Positions 33,492 through 41,859 of a DNA stretch of 59,586 bases are shown piece by piece. Source of the DNA: Pseudomonadota bacterium (GTDB lineage: Bacteria > Pseudomonadota > Gammaproteobacteria > Steroidobacterales > Steroidobacteraceae). The notes below the pieces were generated by a model. That model saw nothing but the letters and a program-made list of their open reading frames with translations, was not told the DNA's origin and made no database searches. The DNA lies in NCBI GenBank assembly GCA_003242685.1, contig QGVD01000015.1:1-59586 (forward strand), read 5' to 3'. The translations under genes were made by a program, and so were the position numbers. Position 1 is the first letter of the stretch, and every line of letters begins with the position of its first letter.

Positions 33492-34421
33492 TCAGAAGCG
33501 CACGTGCTCCGCGCCCTTGAGGGCGAGTCGCTCGCGCACTTGCGCAGGCGTCGCGATCTCGAGCGAGAGCTCGGAGAGGATCCGGACGATCTTGCGCACC
33601 TGGTCCGCGTTCGATGCCGCGAGCCTGCCCGGGCCGATGTAGAGACTGTCCTCGAGCCCGACGCGCACGTTACCGCCGAGCAGCGCGGCGTGCGTGCACA
33701 TCGCCATCTGGTGCCGGCCGGCCGCGAGCACGGACCACTCGAGATCGCCGCCGAACAGGCGCTGCGCCGTGCGCACCATGTGCAGGAGCTGATCGAGCTC
33801 CGCGCCGATGCCGCCCAGGATCCCCAGCACGAACTGCACGAAGAGCGGCGGCTCGTAGAGCCTCGCGTCGAGCATGTACGCGAGGTTGAAGAGATGGCCG
33901 ACGTCGTAGCACTCGAACTCGAATCGCACGCGATGCCCGATCCCGAGCCGGCGCATCACTGTCTCGATGTCCTCGAACGTGTTGCGGAACACGTGACGGC
34001 GTGCGATCTCCAGGAAGCCGCGCTCCCAGTCGTGCTCGAGCCGCGGAAGCTTCGCGAGCGCCGTGAACCCGCCGAAGTTCATCGTGCCCATGTTGAGCGA
34101 GGTCATCTCGGGGCTCGCCTGCTCCGGCGCCGCGAGCCGCTCCTCGAGCGACATGCCCGGCCCGCCGCCCGTGGTGATGTTCACGATCGCGTCGGTGCGT
34201 GTGCGGATCCGCGGCAGGAACTGCATGAAGACTTCGGGATCCGCGGTCGGCCGTCCGTCGCGCGGATCGCGCGCGTGCAGGTGGAGGATCGCGGCGCCTG
34301 CCTCGGCCGCCGCGATCGACTCGCGCACGATGTCATCCGGCGTGATCGGCAGATGCGGCGACTGGCTCGGCGTATGGATCGAGCCGGTGATCGCGCAGGT
34401 GATGATGACGGGCTTGCTCAT
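33492..34421 (-). CDS. BKACE family beta-keto acid cleavage enzyme
   Basis: A 309-residue zinc enzyme (DUF849/BKACE). ILHLHARDPRDGRP carries the His-x-His zinc ligands, and ECYDVGHL and GLEDSLYIG supply further active-site residues. The family condenses a beta-keto acid with acetyl-CoA to give acetoacetate plus a CoA thioester, as in lysine fermentation and other beta-keto acid catabolism. It sits between the HpaI aldolase (2-bp gap) and the solute-binding/SnoaL fusion (9-bp gap), suggesting one pathway. Confidence 0.88.
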   Translation of the reverse strand: MSKPVIITCAITGSIHTPSQSPHLPITPDDIVRESIAAAEAGAAILHLHARDPRDGRPTADPEVFMQFLPRIRTRTDAIVNITTGGGPGMSLEERLAAPEQASPEMTSLNMGTMNFGGFTALAKLPRLEHDWERGFLEIARRHVFRNTFEDIETVMRRLGIGHRVRFEFECYDVGHLFNLAYMLDARLYEPPLFVQFVLGILGGIGAELDQLLHMVRTAQRLFGGDLEWSVLAAGRHQMAMCTHAALLGGNVRVGLEDSLYIGPGRLAASNADQVRKIVRILSELSLEIATPAQVRERLALKGAEHVRF

Positions 34422-34430
34422 GCGCGTGCG

Positions 34431-37331
34431 TCACTCGAGGAGCAGTGGTGGTTCGCGCCCCGAGACCGGATTGCGGTAGTGGAAACCGACGGGCGCGATC
34501 TGCGGGAAAGGCGCGAACGTCACGCCGCGCAGGGGACGGTCCGGCGGAAACTCCTTCGCGAACGTCGGCTGCGGTGCGAAACGTCGGGCATCGTCCGGAT
34601 TCACTTTCGCCCAGCCCGTCACATAGCCGGTGGTCCACACGTAATCGAGGTCCATGGCGCTGATCTTCCACACGCCGTTCTCGAGCACGACCTGGTTCTC
34701 GTAGATTCCCGAGATGTAGGAACCGGGGTTGTCCGTCGAGCTGTTGATCTGAAAGAGCCGCGCACGGATGCGCGCCGACTTCCCGTCCGGCGCCACCGTC
34801 ACGACGGGCTGGGTTTTCTGGTGGATGGCGTAGGAGTTCGGGCGACGGCCGTCCAGCCCATAGCGACGGATCATCGAATCGCGTACGCGATCGCGGCCGA
34901 CGTAAGTACCGATGTACGACAGCTCCTTCCAACCGTTCTCGGAGAAGAGATCTCCCGTCTCGTTCCAGAGGAACTCGTCGATGTAGTAGCCGTAGGCGTT
35001 CGCGACATTCTCGGTGCCGTCGCAGGCTTCCGCGACAGCAAGCAGACGCTCCGCTTCGTCGAGCGACGCACGCAGCTCCGCCACCGTACGCGGCGTCACA
35101 GTCGCCGTGACGGACTGCGCTCCCGAGGACACGGGGTGCGCGAAGTGGATCGGCGACGTGTATGGCTTTGGATAGATCGCGAACAGCTCCGTGGGACGCC
35201 TGTCGGGCGGGAAGTCCGGATGGACGCCCGCGGCCGGCTGCGCGTCGCGCGCCCAGCCCTTGTAGTAATCCGTGGTCATGCGCGGATACACGCGCATGGA
35301 CTGGATCATCCAGCGCCCGTTGTGTTTGACATACGTGTTCTCGAACGTGGCGAGACCCCACTGCGCGTACTGCCCGTTCACGCCCAGCATGCGCAGCTCC
35401 GTGCCGCGTGCATGTGCCGTGCGTCCGTCGTCCGCCACGGTGACGACGGTCTGGAGCTGCAGGTGCTCGTTCACCTCGCCCTCGCGCAGTCCCGGCGGGC
35501 CTGCGCGCTCGAGCGCACGGCGGATGCTGCTGCGGCCGACGAACACGCCCTGCTGATCGATCTCCATCGTGCCGCTCGGGGCGAAGAGATCCGCGACGTC
35601 GTCCCACATCTTGCGGTCGACGTAGTAGCCGTAGGCGTGCTGAAGGTTCTGCACCGCCGCCGCATCGTTCATGCGGCGCGCCCGCTGCTCCAGCTCGCCG
35701 ACGAGCGTGGCGAGCGATGCGAAATCCAGGTGCCGCGACGATTCGCCGGCGTTCGGAACCGACGGCGGAATCGGCGTGCCGGCCCGCGTCGGGTCGTAGT
35801 GGAACGGTATCGGCGTGGTCGGGCCCTCCGGCTCACGTACCACGTTTCGCCAGCCGGTTTCGTAGGGGCCTGCGTACTGCGGGAAATAGCGCTCCTCCTT
35901 GAGCTTCCATACGCCGCCTTCGTTGACGTACACGTTCTCGTAGATGCCGCCTGCCCAGGAAGCGCTTTCGCCGTACCGGCCCAGCATGCTCACGGAATGC
36001 CAGCGGCCGCGGACCGTGCGGCCGTCCGGATCAAACGTCACGACGGGTGAGAGGAAGAACTTCGTGCTGAGCTGTCCGTCCGCGATCCCATCGCGTCCGT
36101 CGCCGTAGCGGGTGCGGAGCTGCTCGGCGATGCCGTAGCGGCCGACGACCTGCGCATCGCCCTCGCGCGACACGCCGGCTTCGGCGAAGAGGCCTGCGAC
36201 ATCGTTCCACCGGCCCGCCGAGAAGTAGTGGCCGTAGGCGTGCTGAAGGCGCTTCACCGCGCGAATGCCCTCGGCCTGCTCCATGCGCACGGCGAGCCGC
36301 TGCGCGCGCTCCTGGAGCCTCGCGAGCTCCGCCGCATTCGCCTGGCGCGCCCGCGCGGAGACTGCCGCGCAGTCCGGAGCCCGACCGGACACCGCTTCTC
36401 TCACGACGCTGTCGTCTACGAGCTTCGCGAGCTCGGCGCGCGTGCGCGGCCTGCGGTTGCGTTCCTTCGCGACCCAGACTTCCTCGGCCTCGAGCACGTC
36501 GAGGAGATCCGGAACGAGCGTGCCCGGGAAGCCCTCGTGGTGCCACACGCGCGAGAGAAGCTGAGTGTCGTAGCCGGTGGACTTCGCGACGAGCGGCCAC
36601 GCGATCTGCGGCTGCCCGTTGATGCGCTTCGAGGCCTCGATGAGCGAGCGGACGAACGCGACGATCGTGCAGCGCTTCTCGGGATCCGCGAGCGCCTCCG
36701 CGGTGGTGTTGAGATTGAAGAGCTCGCGATAGACCGAGCGGTCCTGGAACTCGATCGCATCGTCGCCGATGAGCTCTCGTGCGCGTTCGATCTCGGGCTC
36801 CCAGATCGTGACGGCATCCACTTCACCCTTCGCCAGCGCGGCCGGCATGCGGTCGAGCGGCACCATCGGAACGATGACCACGTCGCTCTCGTCGAGCCCG
36901 ACCGTGGCGAGCATCCGGTGCAGGTAGTACGCGGACGAGGTACGCGGCACCGTCGCGATGCGCTTGCCGCGCAGATCCTCGAGCTTCCCGATGCCGGCGG
37001 AACGGCGCGCCACGATGCGATAGAACCCTTCCGCGACGGTGAAGATGATCCTGAGGTTCGGATGATCGACCGATTCGCGCAGCGCCTGAGTTTCGGCGTT
37101 CGTCGCGACGTCCGCCTCGCCGTGCACGAAGAGGTTCGGAATGCCGCCGTTGCGGACGGTCACGTCACCGCCATGAACGCGATCCGCGGCGAGGAGCACG
37201 GGAGCGAGCTCGAGCGTCGTCGTGTTGCCGTACACGCGCAGCGTCGAATCGATGCCGTTCGCCTGTGCTGCCGCAGCGATCAAAACAGCGATCACACCGG
37301 ACAGGAAGCCCGATCCGCGCCGTGTCATCAT
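34431..37331 (-). CDS. secreted solute-binding protein fused to three SnoaL-like domains
   Basis: A 966-residue exported protein (signal peptide ~1-24, GVIAVLIAAAAQANG). Residues ~28-290 are an NMT1/SsuA-type periplasmic binding domain (IFTVAEGFYRIVARR, LRGKRIATVPRTSSAYYLHR, VDAVTIWEPE). Residues ~345-490, ~545-690 and ~755-905 are three repeats of a SnoaL-like NTF2 domain, each with an AYG-Y/H-Y...W...LF start (LQHAYGHYF, LQHAYGYYV, VANAYGYYI) and a GIYEN/FENTYV strand. Each repeat ends in a Pro-rich linker. No ABC permease is nearby. With BKACE and HpaI aldolase downstream in the same operon, binding or processing of an organic acid or aromatic in the periplasm is my inference. Confidence 0.85.
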   Translation of the reverse strand: MMTRRGSGFLSGVIAVLIAAAAQANGIDSTLRVYGNTTTLELAPVLLAADRVHGGDVTVRNGGIPNLFVHGEADVATNAETQALRESVDHPNLRIIFTVAEGFYRIVARRSAGIGKLEDLRGKRIATVPRTSSAYYLHRMLATVGLDESDVVIVPMVPLDRMPAALAKGEVDAVTIWEPEIERARELIGDDAIEFQDRSVYRELFNLNTTAEALADPEKRCTIVAFVRSLIEASKRINGQPQIAWPLVAKSTGYDTQLLSRVWHHEGFPGTLVPDLLDVLEAEEVWVAKERNRRPRTRAELAKLVDDSVVREAVSGRAPDCAAVSARARQANAAELARLQERAQRLAVRMEQAEGIRAVKRLQHAYGHYFSAGRWNDVAGLFAEAGVSREGDAQVVGRYGIAEQLRTRYGDGRDGIADGQLSTKFFLSPVVTFDPDGRTVRGRWHSVSMLGRYGESASWAGGIYENVYVNEGGVWKLKEERYFPQYAGPYETGWRNVVREPEGPTTPIPFHYDPTRAGTPIPPSVPNAGESSRHLDFASLATLVGELEQRARRMNDAAAVQNLQHAYGYYVDRKMWDDVADLFAPSGTMEIDQQGVFVGRSSIRRALERAGPPGLREGEVNEHLQLQTVVTVADDGRTAHARGTELRMLGVNGQYAQWGLATFENTYVKHNGRWMIQSMRVYPRMTTDYYKGWARDAQPAAGVHPDFPPDRRPTELFAIYPKPYTSPIHFAHPVSSGAQSVTATVTPRTVAELRASLDEAERLLAVAEACDGTENVANAYGYYIDEFLWNETGDLFSENGWKELSYIGTYVGRDRVRDSMIRRYGLDGRRPNSYAIHQKTQPVVTVAPDGKSARIRARLFQINSSTDNPGSYISGIYENQVVLENGVWKISAMDLDYVWTTGYVTGWAKVNPDDARRFAPQPTFAKEFPPDRPLRGVTFAPFPQIAPVGFHYRNPVSGREPPLLLE

Positions 37332-37415
37332 GTCTGCTCCGTGCGCAAGACGGTGACGAATGCGATGATGCGCCCGACGTTACTACACGTTCCCGCAGCC
37401 GTGGAGAGCATTTCG

Positions 37416-37461
37416 ATGATCATCTCCCCGCCGATCAACAACCACTTCCGTGTCGATCAAG
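37416..37461. promoter_or_regulatory. GATCA-repeat region in the divergent intergenic gap
   Basis: The gap between the divergent fusion gene and the SDR gene holds GATGATCATC, a perfect 10-bp palindrome (37416-37425), and two direct repeats of CGATCAA (37433-37439 and 37455-37461) 22 bp apart. Together these give three GATCA elements. They could be operator half-sites for the nearby LysR regulator or another factor. Speculative. Confidence 0.35.
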
Positions 37462-37483
37462 TGCCGTGCTCCGGGAGTGACTC

Positions 37484-38221
37484 ATGAGCGCGCCCGTGCT
37501 GCTCGTCACCGGTGGAAGCCGCGGTATCGGCGCGGCGGTCGCGCGTCTCGCGGCACAGCAGGGCTACGACGTCGCGCTCACCTACGTGCGCGACGGCGAT
37601 GCCGCGGAACGCGTCGCGGGTGAAGTGCGCGCACACGGCCGGCGCGCGCTCACCATCCGTGCCGATGCAGGTCGGGAAGAGGATGTGACGCGCACGTTCG
37701 CGGAAGTCGACGCGTCGCTCGGTGCGCTCTCGGTTCTCGTCTACAACAGCGCGATCACGGGCAGGAACTCTCGTCTCGACGAGGCCGAAAGCGCGACCAT
37801 CCGTCACGTGCTCGAGGTCAACGTGCTCGGCGCGATGCTGCATGCGCGCGAAGCCGTGCGCCGCATGTCCACGAAGCACGGCGGGCGCGGCGGCTCGATC
37901 GTCTTCCTCTCGTCGCGCGCGGCACTCTATGGCTCTCCCGGCGAGTACGTGTGGTATGCCGCCTCCAAGGGAGCGATCGACAGCCTGACGGCCGGTCTTG
38001 CGCGCGAGGTGGGACGCGAAGGCATCCGCGTCAACGCGGTCTCTCCGGGTCCCATCGACACGGACATGCAGGCGCCCGGACGGCTCGAGCGCGTGGTGCA
38101 GATCAATCCGATGGGCCGTGCCGGTACGCCGGAGGAGGCGGCGCAGGCGGTGCTGTTCCTCGCCTCCGCCGCCGCGTCCTACGTGAACGGCGCGAACATC
38201 AGCGTCTCCGGCGGCGTGTAG
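37484..38221 (+). CDS. short-chain dehydrogenase/reductase (FabG-like)
   Basis: A 245-residue classical SDR. Cofactor motif VTGGSRGIGAAV, catalytic Ser in FLSSRAALYG, and YAASKGAID. The end YVNGANISVSGGV is standard. The family oxidises or reduces hydroxyl/keto groups. NNAG is replaced by YNSA. Preceded by a GGGAG ribosome site. Divergent from the solute-binding/SnoaL gene and convergent with the acyl-CoA dehydrogenase gene. It fits a beta-hydroxy/keto step in the same catabolic cluster, by inference. Confidence 0.9.
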   Translation: MSAPVLLVTGGSRGIGAAVARLAAQQGYDVALTYVRDGDAAERVAGEVRAHGRRALTIRADAGREEDVTRTFAEVDASLGALSVLVYNSAITGRNSRLDEAESATIRHVLEVNVLGAMLHAREAVRRMSTKHGGRGGSIVFLSSRAALYGSPGEYVWYAASKGAIDSLTAGLAREVGREGIRVNAVSPGPIDTDMQAPGRLERVVQINPMGRAGTPEEAAQAVLFLASAAASYVNGANISVSGGV

Positions 38222-38251
38222 CCGGCAGGCGCTCGCGCGGCCGCGGCTCCC

Positions 38252-40036
38252 TCAGATCAGCGCCGCGTCCGTGTCGATGACGCTCGACGCGCCCTGCTCC
38301 ACCACGCGCGCGAGCGCCAGCGCGTTCGGCAGCGTGTGCTGCGCGAAGAACTGCGCGGTGCGGAGCTTCGCGCGATGGAACTCCTGCTGCGCATCGCCTC
38401 CGGCAATGCCTTCCGCCGCACGCGCATACGCCTTCGCCATGAGCCACCCGCAGATCGCAGTGCCACACAGCTCGAGATAGGGCACGGCGACTGCATACGC
38501 ACGCTCGGGACACTCGCCGAGCGCGGCGAGCTGCGCACGCGTCGCGGCTTCCAGCCGTTCCACCGCCTCGAGCGAAGCGTTCACGACCGCGCGGCCTTCC
38601 CCGTCGCCGACCGGAAGACTCTCGAGCTCGCGCCGCATCTCTTCGATGAGCGCGCCCATCGCCGCGCCGCGGTCGCGGCCGATCTTGCGGCCGACGAGAT
38701 CGTTCGACTGGATGCCCGTGGTGCCTTCGTAGATCGTCGTGATGCGCACGTCGCGCAGGTGCTGCGCGGCGCCCGTCTCCTCGACGTAGCCCATGCCGCC
38801 GTGCACCTGTATGCCGAGCGAGGCGAGCCTCACGCCGTTCTCCGTGCAGAATCCCTTGACGATCGGAATGAGCAGCTCGCCGCGCGCCTGCGCGGCCGCG
38901 CGCGTGCGCTCGTCGGGATGATGTCGCGCGAGATCGAACTGATACGCGGCATACAACGCGAGCGCACGCATCGCTTCGGCGCCGGACTTCATCGTGAGCA
39001 GCATGCGCCTCACGTCGGGGTGCTGGACGATCGGCACCGGGCCTTCGCTCTTCGCCCCCGGGGGCCTTCCCTGCAGGCGGTTGCGCGCCCACTCCGCCGC
39101 GCGCTGGAACGCACGTTCCGCGAGAGCATATCCCTCGACGCCCACCGACAGCCGCGCCGCGTTCATCATGATGAACATGTACTCGAGGCCGCGGTTGGGC
39201 TCGCCGATCAGATAACCGATGGCGCCTTCGCGCTCGCCGTACGTCATCACGCACGTGGGGCTCGCGTGGATTCCGAGCTTGTGCTCGATGGACGTGCAGC
39301 GTACGTCGTTGCGTGCACCGAGCGAGCCGTCGTCGTTGACGAGCACCTTCGGCACGAGAAAGAGCGAGATGCCGCGCACGCCGGGCGGAGCGCCGTCTAT
39401 GCGCGCGAGCACCATGTGGATGATGTTCTCGGTGTAGTCGTGATCGCCGTAGGTGATGAAGATCTTCTGACCGAAGAGACGGTAGTGCGAGCCATCCGGC
39501 ACCGCGCGCATGCGCACCAGGGCGAGATCGGAGCCCGCCTGCGGCTCGGTGAGATTCATCGTGCCGGTCCACTCGCCGCTCACCATCTTCGGCAGGAAGA
39601 GCCGCTTCTGCTCCGGCGTGCCGCGCAGCTCGAGTGCTTCGACGGCCGCGGCGGTGAGCATGGGGCAGAGCTTGAAGGAGAGATTCGCCGAGGCCCACAG
39701 CTCCTGCACGGCCGTGCCGAGCACGATCGGCACGGGCTGACCGCCGTACTCCGGATCGGCACCGAGCTGGGGCCATCCACCCTCGACGAACTTCTCGTAC
39801 GCGTCCTTGAATCCCGCCGGCATGACGACGCCATCGGGTGTCCAGCGGGCACCTTCACGGTCACCGGTCTGGTTCAGCGGATCGAGCACGTCCTCCGCGA
39901 AGCGCGCGGCTTCCTCGAGAACGGCAGTGGCGAGCTCGGATGAGTAATCCTCGAGGCCCGGCATTCCGCTCAACGCGGAGGTGTCGAGCAGGTCCTCGAG
40001 CACGAATCGGATATCGGAGAGAGGCGCACGGTACAT
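38252..40036 (-). CDS. acyl-CoA dehydrogenase with C-terminal extension
   Basis: A 594-residue FAD enzyme introducing an alpha,beta double bond in acyl-CoA thioesters. N-terminal MYRAPLSDIRFVLEDLL and the C-terminal AcylCoA_DH extension mark the large (~590-residue) subgroup. Motifs include MNLTEPQAGSDLA, YIGEPNRGLEYMFIMMNAARL-like central strands, and QVHGGMGYVEETGAAQHLRD with YEGTTGIQ for FAD/subunit contacts. A LysR gene lies 85 bp upstream in the same direction. Chain-length preference is unknown. Confidence 0.93.
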   Translation of the reverse strand: MYRAPLSDIRFVLEDLLDTSALSGMPGLEDYSSELATAVLEEAARFAEDVLDPLNQTGDREGARWTPDGVVMPAGFKDAYEKFVEGGWPQLGADPEYGGQPVPIVLGTAVQELWASANLSFKLCPMLTAAAVEALELRGTPEQKRLFLPKMVSGEWTGTMNLTEPQAGSDLALVRMRAVPDGSHYRLFGQKIFITYGDHDYTENIIHMVLARIDGAPPGVRGISLFLVPKVLVNDDGSLGARNDVRCTSIEHKLGIHASPTCVMTYGEREGAIGYLIGEPNRGLEYMFIMMNAARLSVGVEGYALAERAFQRAAEWARNRLQGRPPGAKSEGPVPIVQHPDVRRMLLTMKSGAEAMRALALYAAYQFDLARHHPDERTRAAAQARGELLIPIVKGFCTENGVRLASLGIQVHGGMGYVEETGAAQHLRDVRITTIYEGTTGIQSNDLVGRKIGRDRGAAMGALIEEMRRELESLPVGDGEGRAVVNASLEAVERLEAATRAQLAALGECPERAYAVAVPYLELCGTAICGWLMAKAYARAAEGIAGGDAQQEFHRAKLRTAQFFAQHTLPNALALARVVEQGASSVIDTDAALI

Positions 40037-40121
40037 CGGCGACCCTTCTTTGAGTCTTGAGTTGCGCCGAGTTTAACCCGCCGCCCCGCGGCACCCGCCG
40101 CGAAGCCTGCCGCAGCGGGCG

Positions 40122-41069
40122 CTACGCCAAGGCTCTCGGTGCCGATTGATCGCTGCCGCTCTGCACGGCGCCGGCAAGCGCCGGAATGAGGTTGGCAGCC
40201 AGAAAGTCGACGAAACACTGCACGCGCGAATCCGCCTGCAGCTCGGCAGGGAACACGGCGTAGAGCTCCGCCGCAGGCGGCAGCGTCCACTCGGTGAGCA
40301 CCGCCTTCAGCCGGCCCGTGGCGAGTCCCTGACGACACAGGAACTCCGGCAGCAGCCCGATGCCGAGTCCTGCCGCCGTCGAGGCATGCAGCACTGCCGG
40401 ATCGTCCACGGCCAGCTTCGGAGACAGCGGCACCTCGGCGCGCATCGACGCGCGGGAGAGCGTGAGACGGAACTCCGGATGCCGGCTCTCCGGCGTGAGC
40501 ACGTGATGCTGCTGAAGATCCTCCGGCCGTGTCGGTGTCCCATGCTCCTGCAGATACGCCGGCGTCGCGCACAGCACGGCCGGTGGCGCGCCGAGCAGCC
40601 GATGGGCCACGCCGGTACCTTCCGGAGGAAGCTTCGTGCGGATGGCGACGTCCCACGGCTCGTCGGCTGTCGGCTCGTGGAGCATCACTTCGAGAGGAAC
40701 GTGCGGAAAACGCTCGAGGAAGCGCGGCACGAGCGGCGTCAGCAGCACGCGTCCGTACGTGGCGTCCGCGACCACGCGCAGCGGACCACCGGACGGTGCA
40801 TGCAGCCGTGCGATGAGCGCACGCGCGGCGTCGACGTCCTCGACGATGCGCTTCGCGTGGGGGTAGATCAGCCGGCCGGCTGCCGTGAGGGACACGCGGC
40901 GGGTCGTGCGTTCCAGCACCCGCACGCCGAACAGGTTCTCGAGGTCCGCGATGGCACGGCTCACCGCCGCTTTCGGTACGCCGAGGGCGCGTGCCGCAGC
41001 CGAGAAGCCGTTGAGGTCGACTACCTTGGCGAAGGCGGCCAGTTGGGCCGGGGTCCAGAGCAGATTCAT
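40122..41069 (-). CDS. LysR-type transcriptional regulator
   Basis: A 315-residue regulator. The N-terminal HTH (QLAAFAKVVDLNGFSAAARA, then LGVPKAAVSRAIADLE) is followed by a substrate-binding domain with LRVVADATYGRVLLTPL. It resembles the CrgA/AaeR-like group with FLERFPHVPLEVML. Likely controls its neighbours (acyl-CoA dehydrogenase, possibly the divergent operon). Divergent from the DUF1993 gene, so the ~120-bp gap at 41070-41188 may hold its operator; no clear TTGC-type dyad was identified. Confidence 0.9.
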   Translation of the reverse strand: MNLLWTPAQLAAFAKVVDLNGFSAAARALGVPKAAVSRAIADLENLFGVRVLERTTRRVSLTAAGRLIYPHAKRIVEDVDAARALIARLHAPSGGPLRVVADATYGRVLLTPLVPRFLERFPHVPLEVMLHEPTADEPWDVAIRTKLPPEGTGVAHRLLGAPPAVLCATPAYLQEHGTPTRPEDLQQHHVLTPESRHPEFRLTLSRASMRAEVPLSPKLAVDDPAVLHASTAAGLGIGLLPEFLCRQGLATGRLKAVLTEWTLPPAAELYAVFPAELQADSRVQCFVDFLAANLIPALAGAVQSGSDQSAPRALA

Positions 41070-41188
41070 GGGTCGCTCAATCCAACCAACTGCTCGGGCG
41101 ATTGTTTCACTTGGGAGTCGATTGCGCCACCAGCCCCGCGTAAAATCGCCGCCCCTTCGTTCGCTGCACTGTCGCGAGGATCCTGAGC

Positions 41189-41695
41189 ATGAAGATTTCG
41201 ATGTACGCGATGACGGTTGAGTCCTTCGTGCCGATGCTCGGCAACCTGTCCGCCATCCTCGAGAAGGCCGCCTCGTACGCCGCGGCGAAGAAGTTCGACC
41301 CGCGCGTCCTCGTCGAAGCGCGCCTCGCGCCGGACATGTACCCGCTCGCGCGCCAGGTTCAGATCGCGTGCGACATGGCGAAGAACGGGGTCGCCCGGCT
41401 CGCAGGACAGGAGCCGCCGCGCTTCGAGGACAACGAGACGACGATCGAAGAGCTCAAGGCGCGCATCGAGAAGACGATCGGCTACGTGAAGGGCATCCCC
41501 GCCAGCGCACTCGAGGGTGCCGAGGACCGCGACATCACGATCCCTCTTCGCGACCGCACGCTCGAGATGAAGGGTCTGACCTTCCTCCAGAAGTGGGCGA
41601 TCCCGAACTTCTACTTCCACGTCACGACGGCGTACGCGATCCTGCGGCACAACGGCGTCGACCTCGGCAAGCGCGACTACCTCGGCGCGGTCTGA
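41189..41695 (+). CDS. DUF1993 family protein
   Basis: A 168-residue soluble helical protein. The family pattern MKISMYAMTVESFVPMLGNL opens it, and DMYPLARQVQIACDMAKNG, then NFYFHVTTAYAILRHNGVDLGK and the C-terminal KRDYLG close it. DUF1993 proteins belong to the DinB/YfiT-like four-helix superfamily, but function is unknown. No motif of catalysis can be assigned. It stands alone. Confidence 0.9.
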   Translation: MKISMYAMTVESFVPMLGNLSAILEKAASYAAAKKFDPRVLVEARLAPDMYPLARQVQIACDMAKNGVARLAGQEPPRFEDNETTIEELKARIEKTIGYVKGIPASALEGAEDRDITIPLRDRTLEMKGLTFLQKWAIPNFYFHVTTAYAILRHNGVDLGKRDYLGAV

Positions 41696-41859
41696 CTCGC
41701 GCCCGCGCACGCCGCCGCGCGCGCAATATGGAAAAAGCGCGTGACGGCGTGCGCGGGCGCGCCGTCGAAGCGGGCGTCCGCACACACCGCGGAACGCGAG
41801 CCGAGTCACGGTGAACGCGGCGCGGGCCTGCCAATCTACGGCGGTCGAGTTTCCGGGGA

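Noticed and set aside
33504..36050. 848-residue plus-strand ORF opposite the BKACE and SnoaL genes
   Set aside because: Composition typical of antisense shadows and spans two real opposite-strand genes; no recognisable domain.
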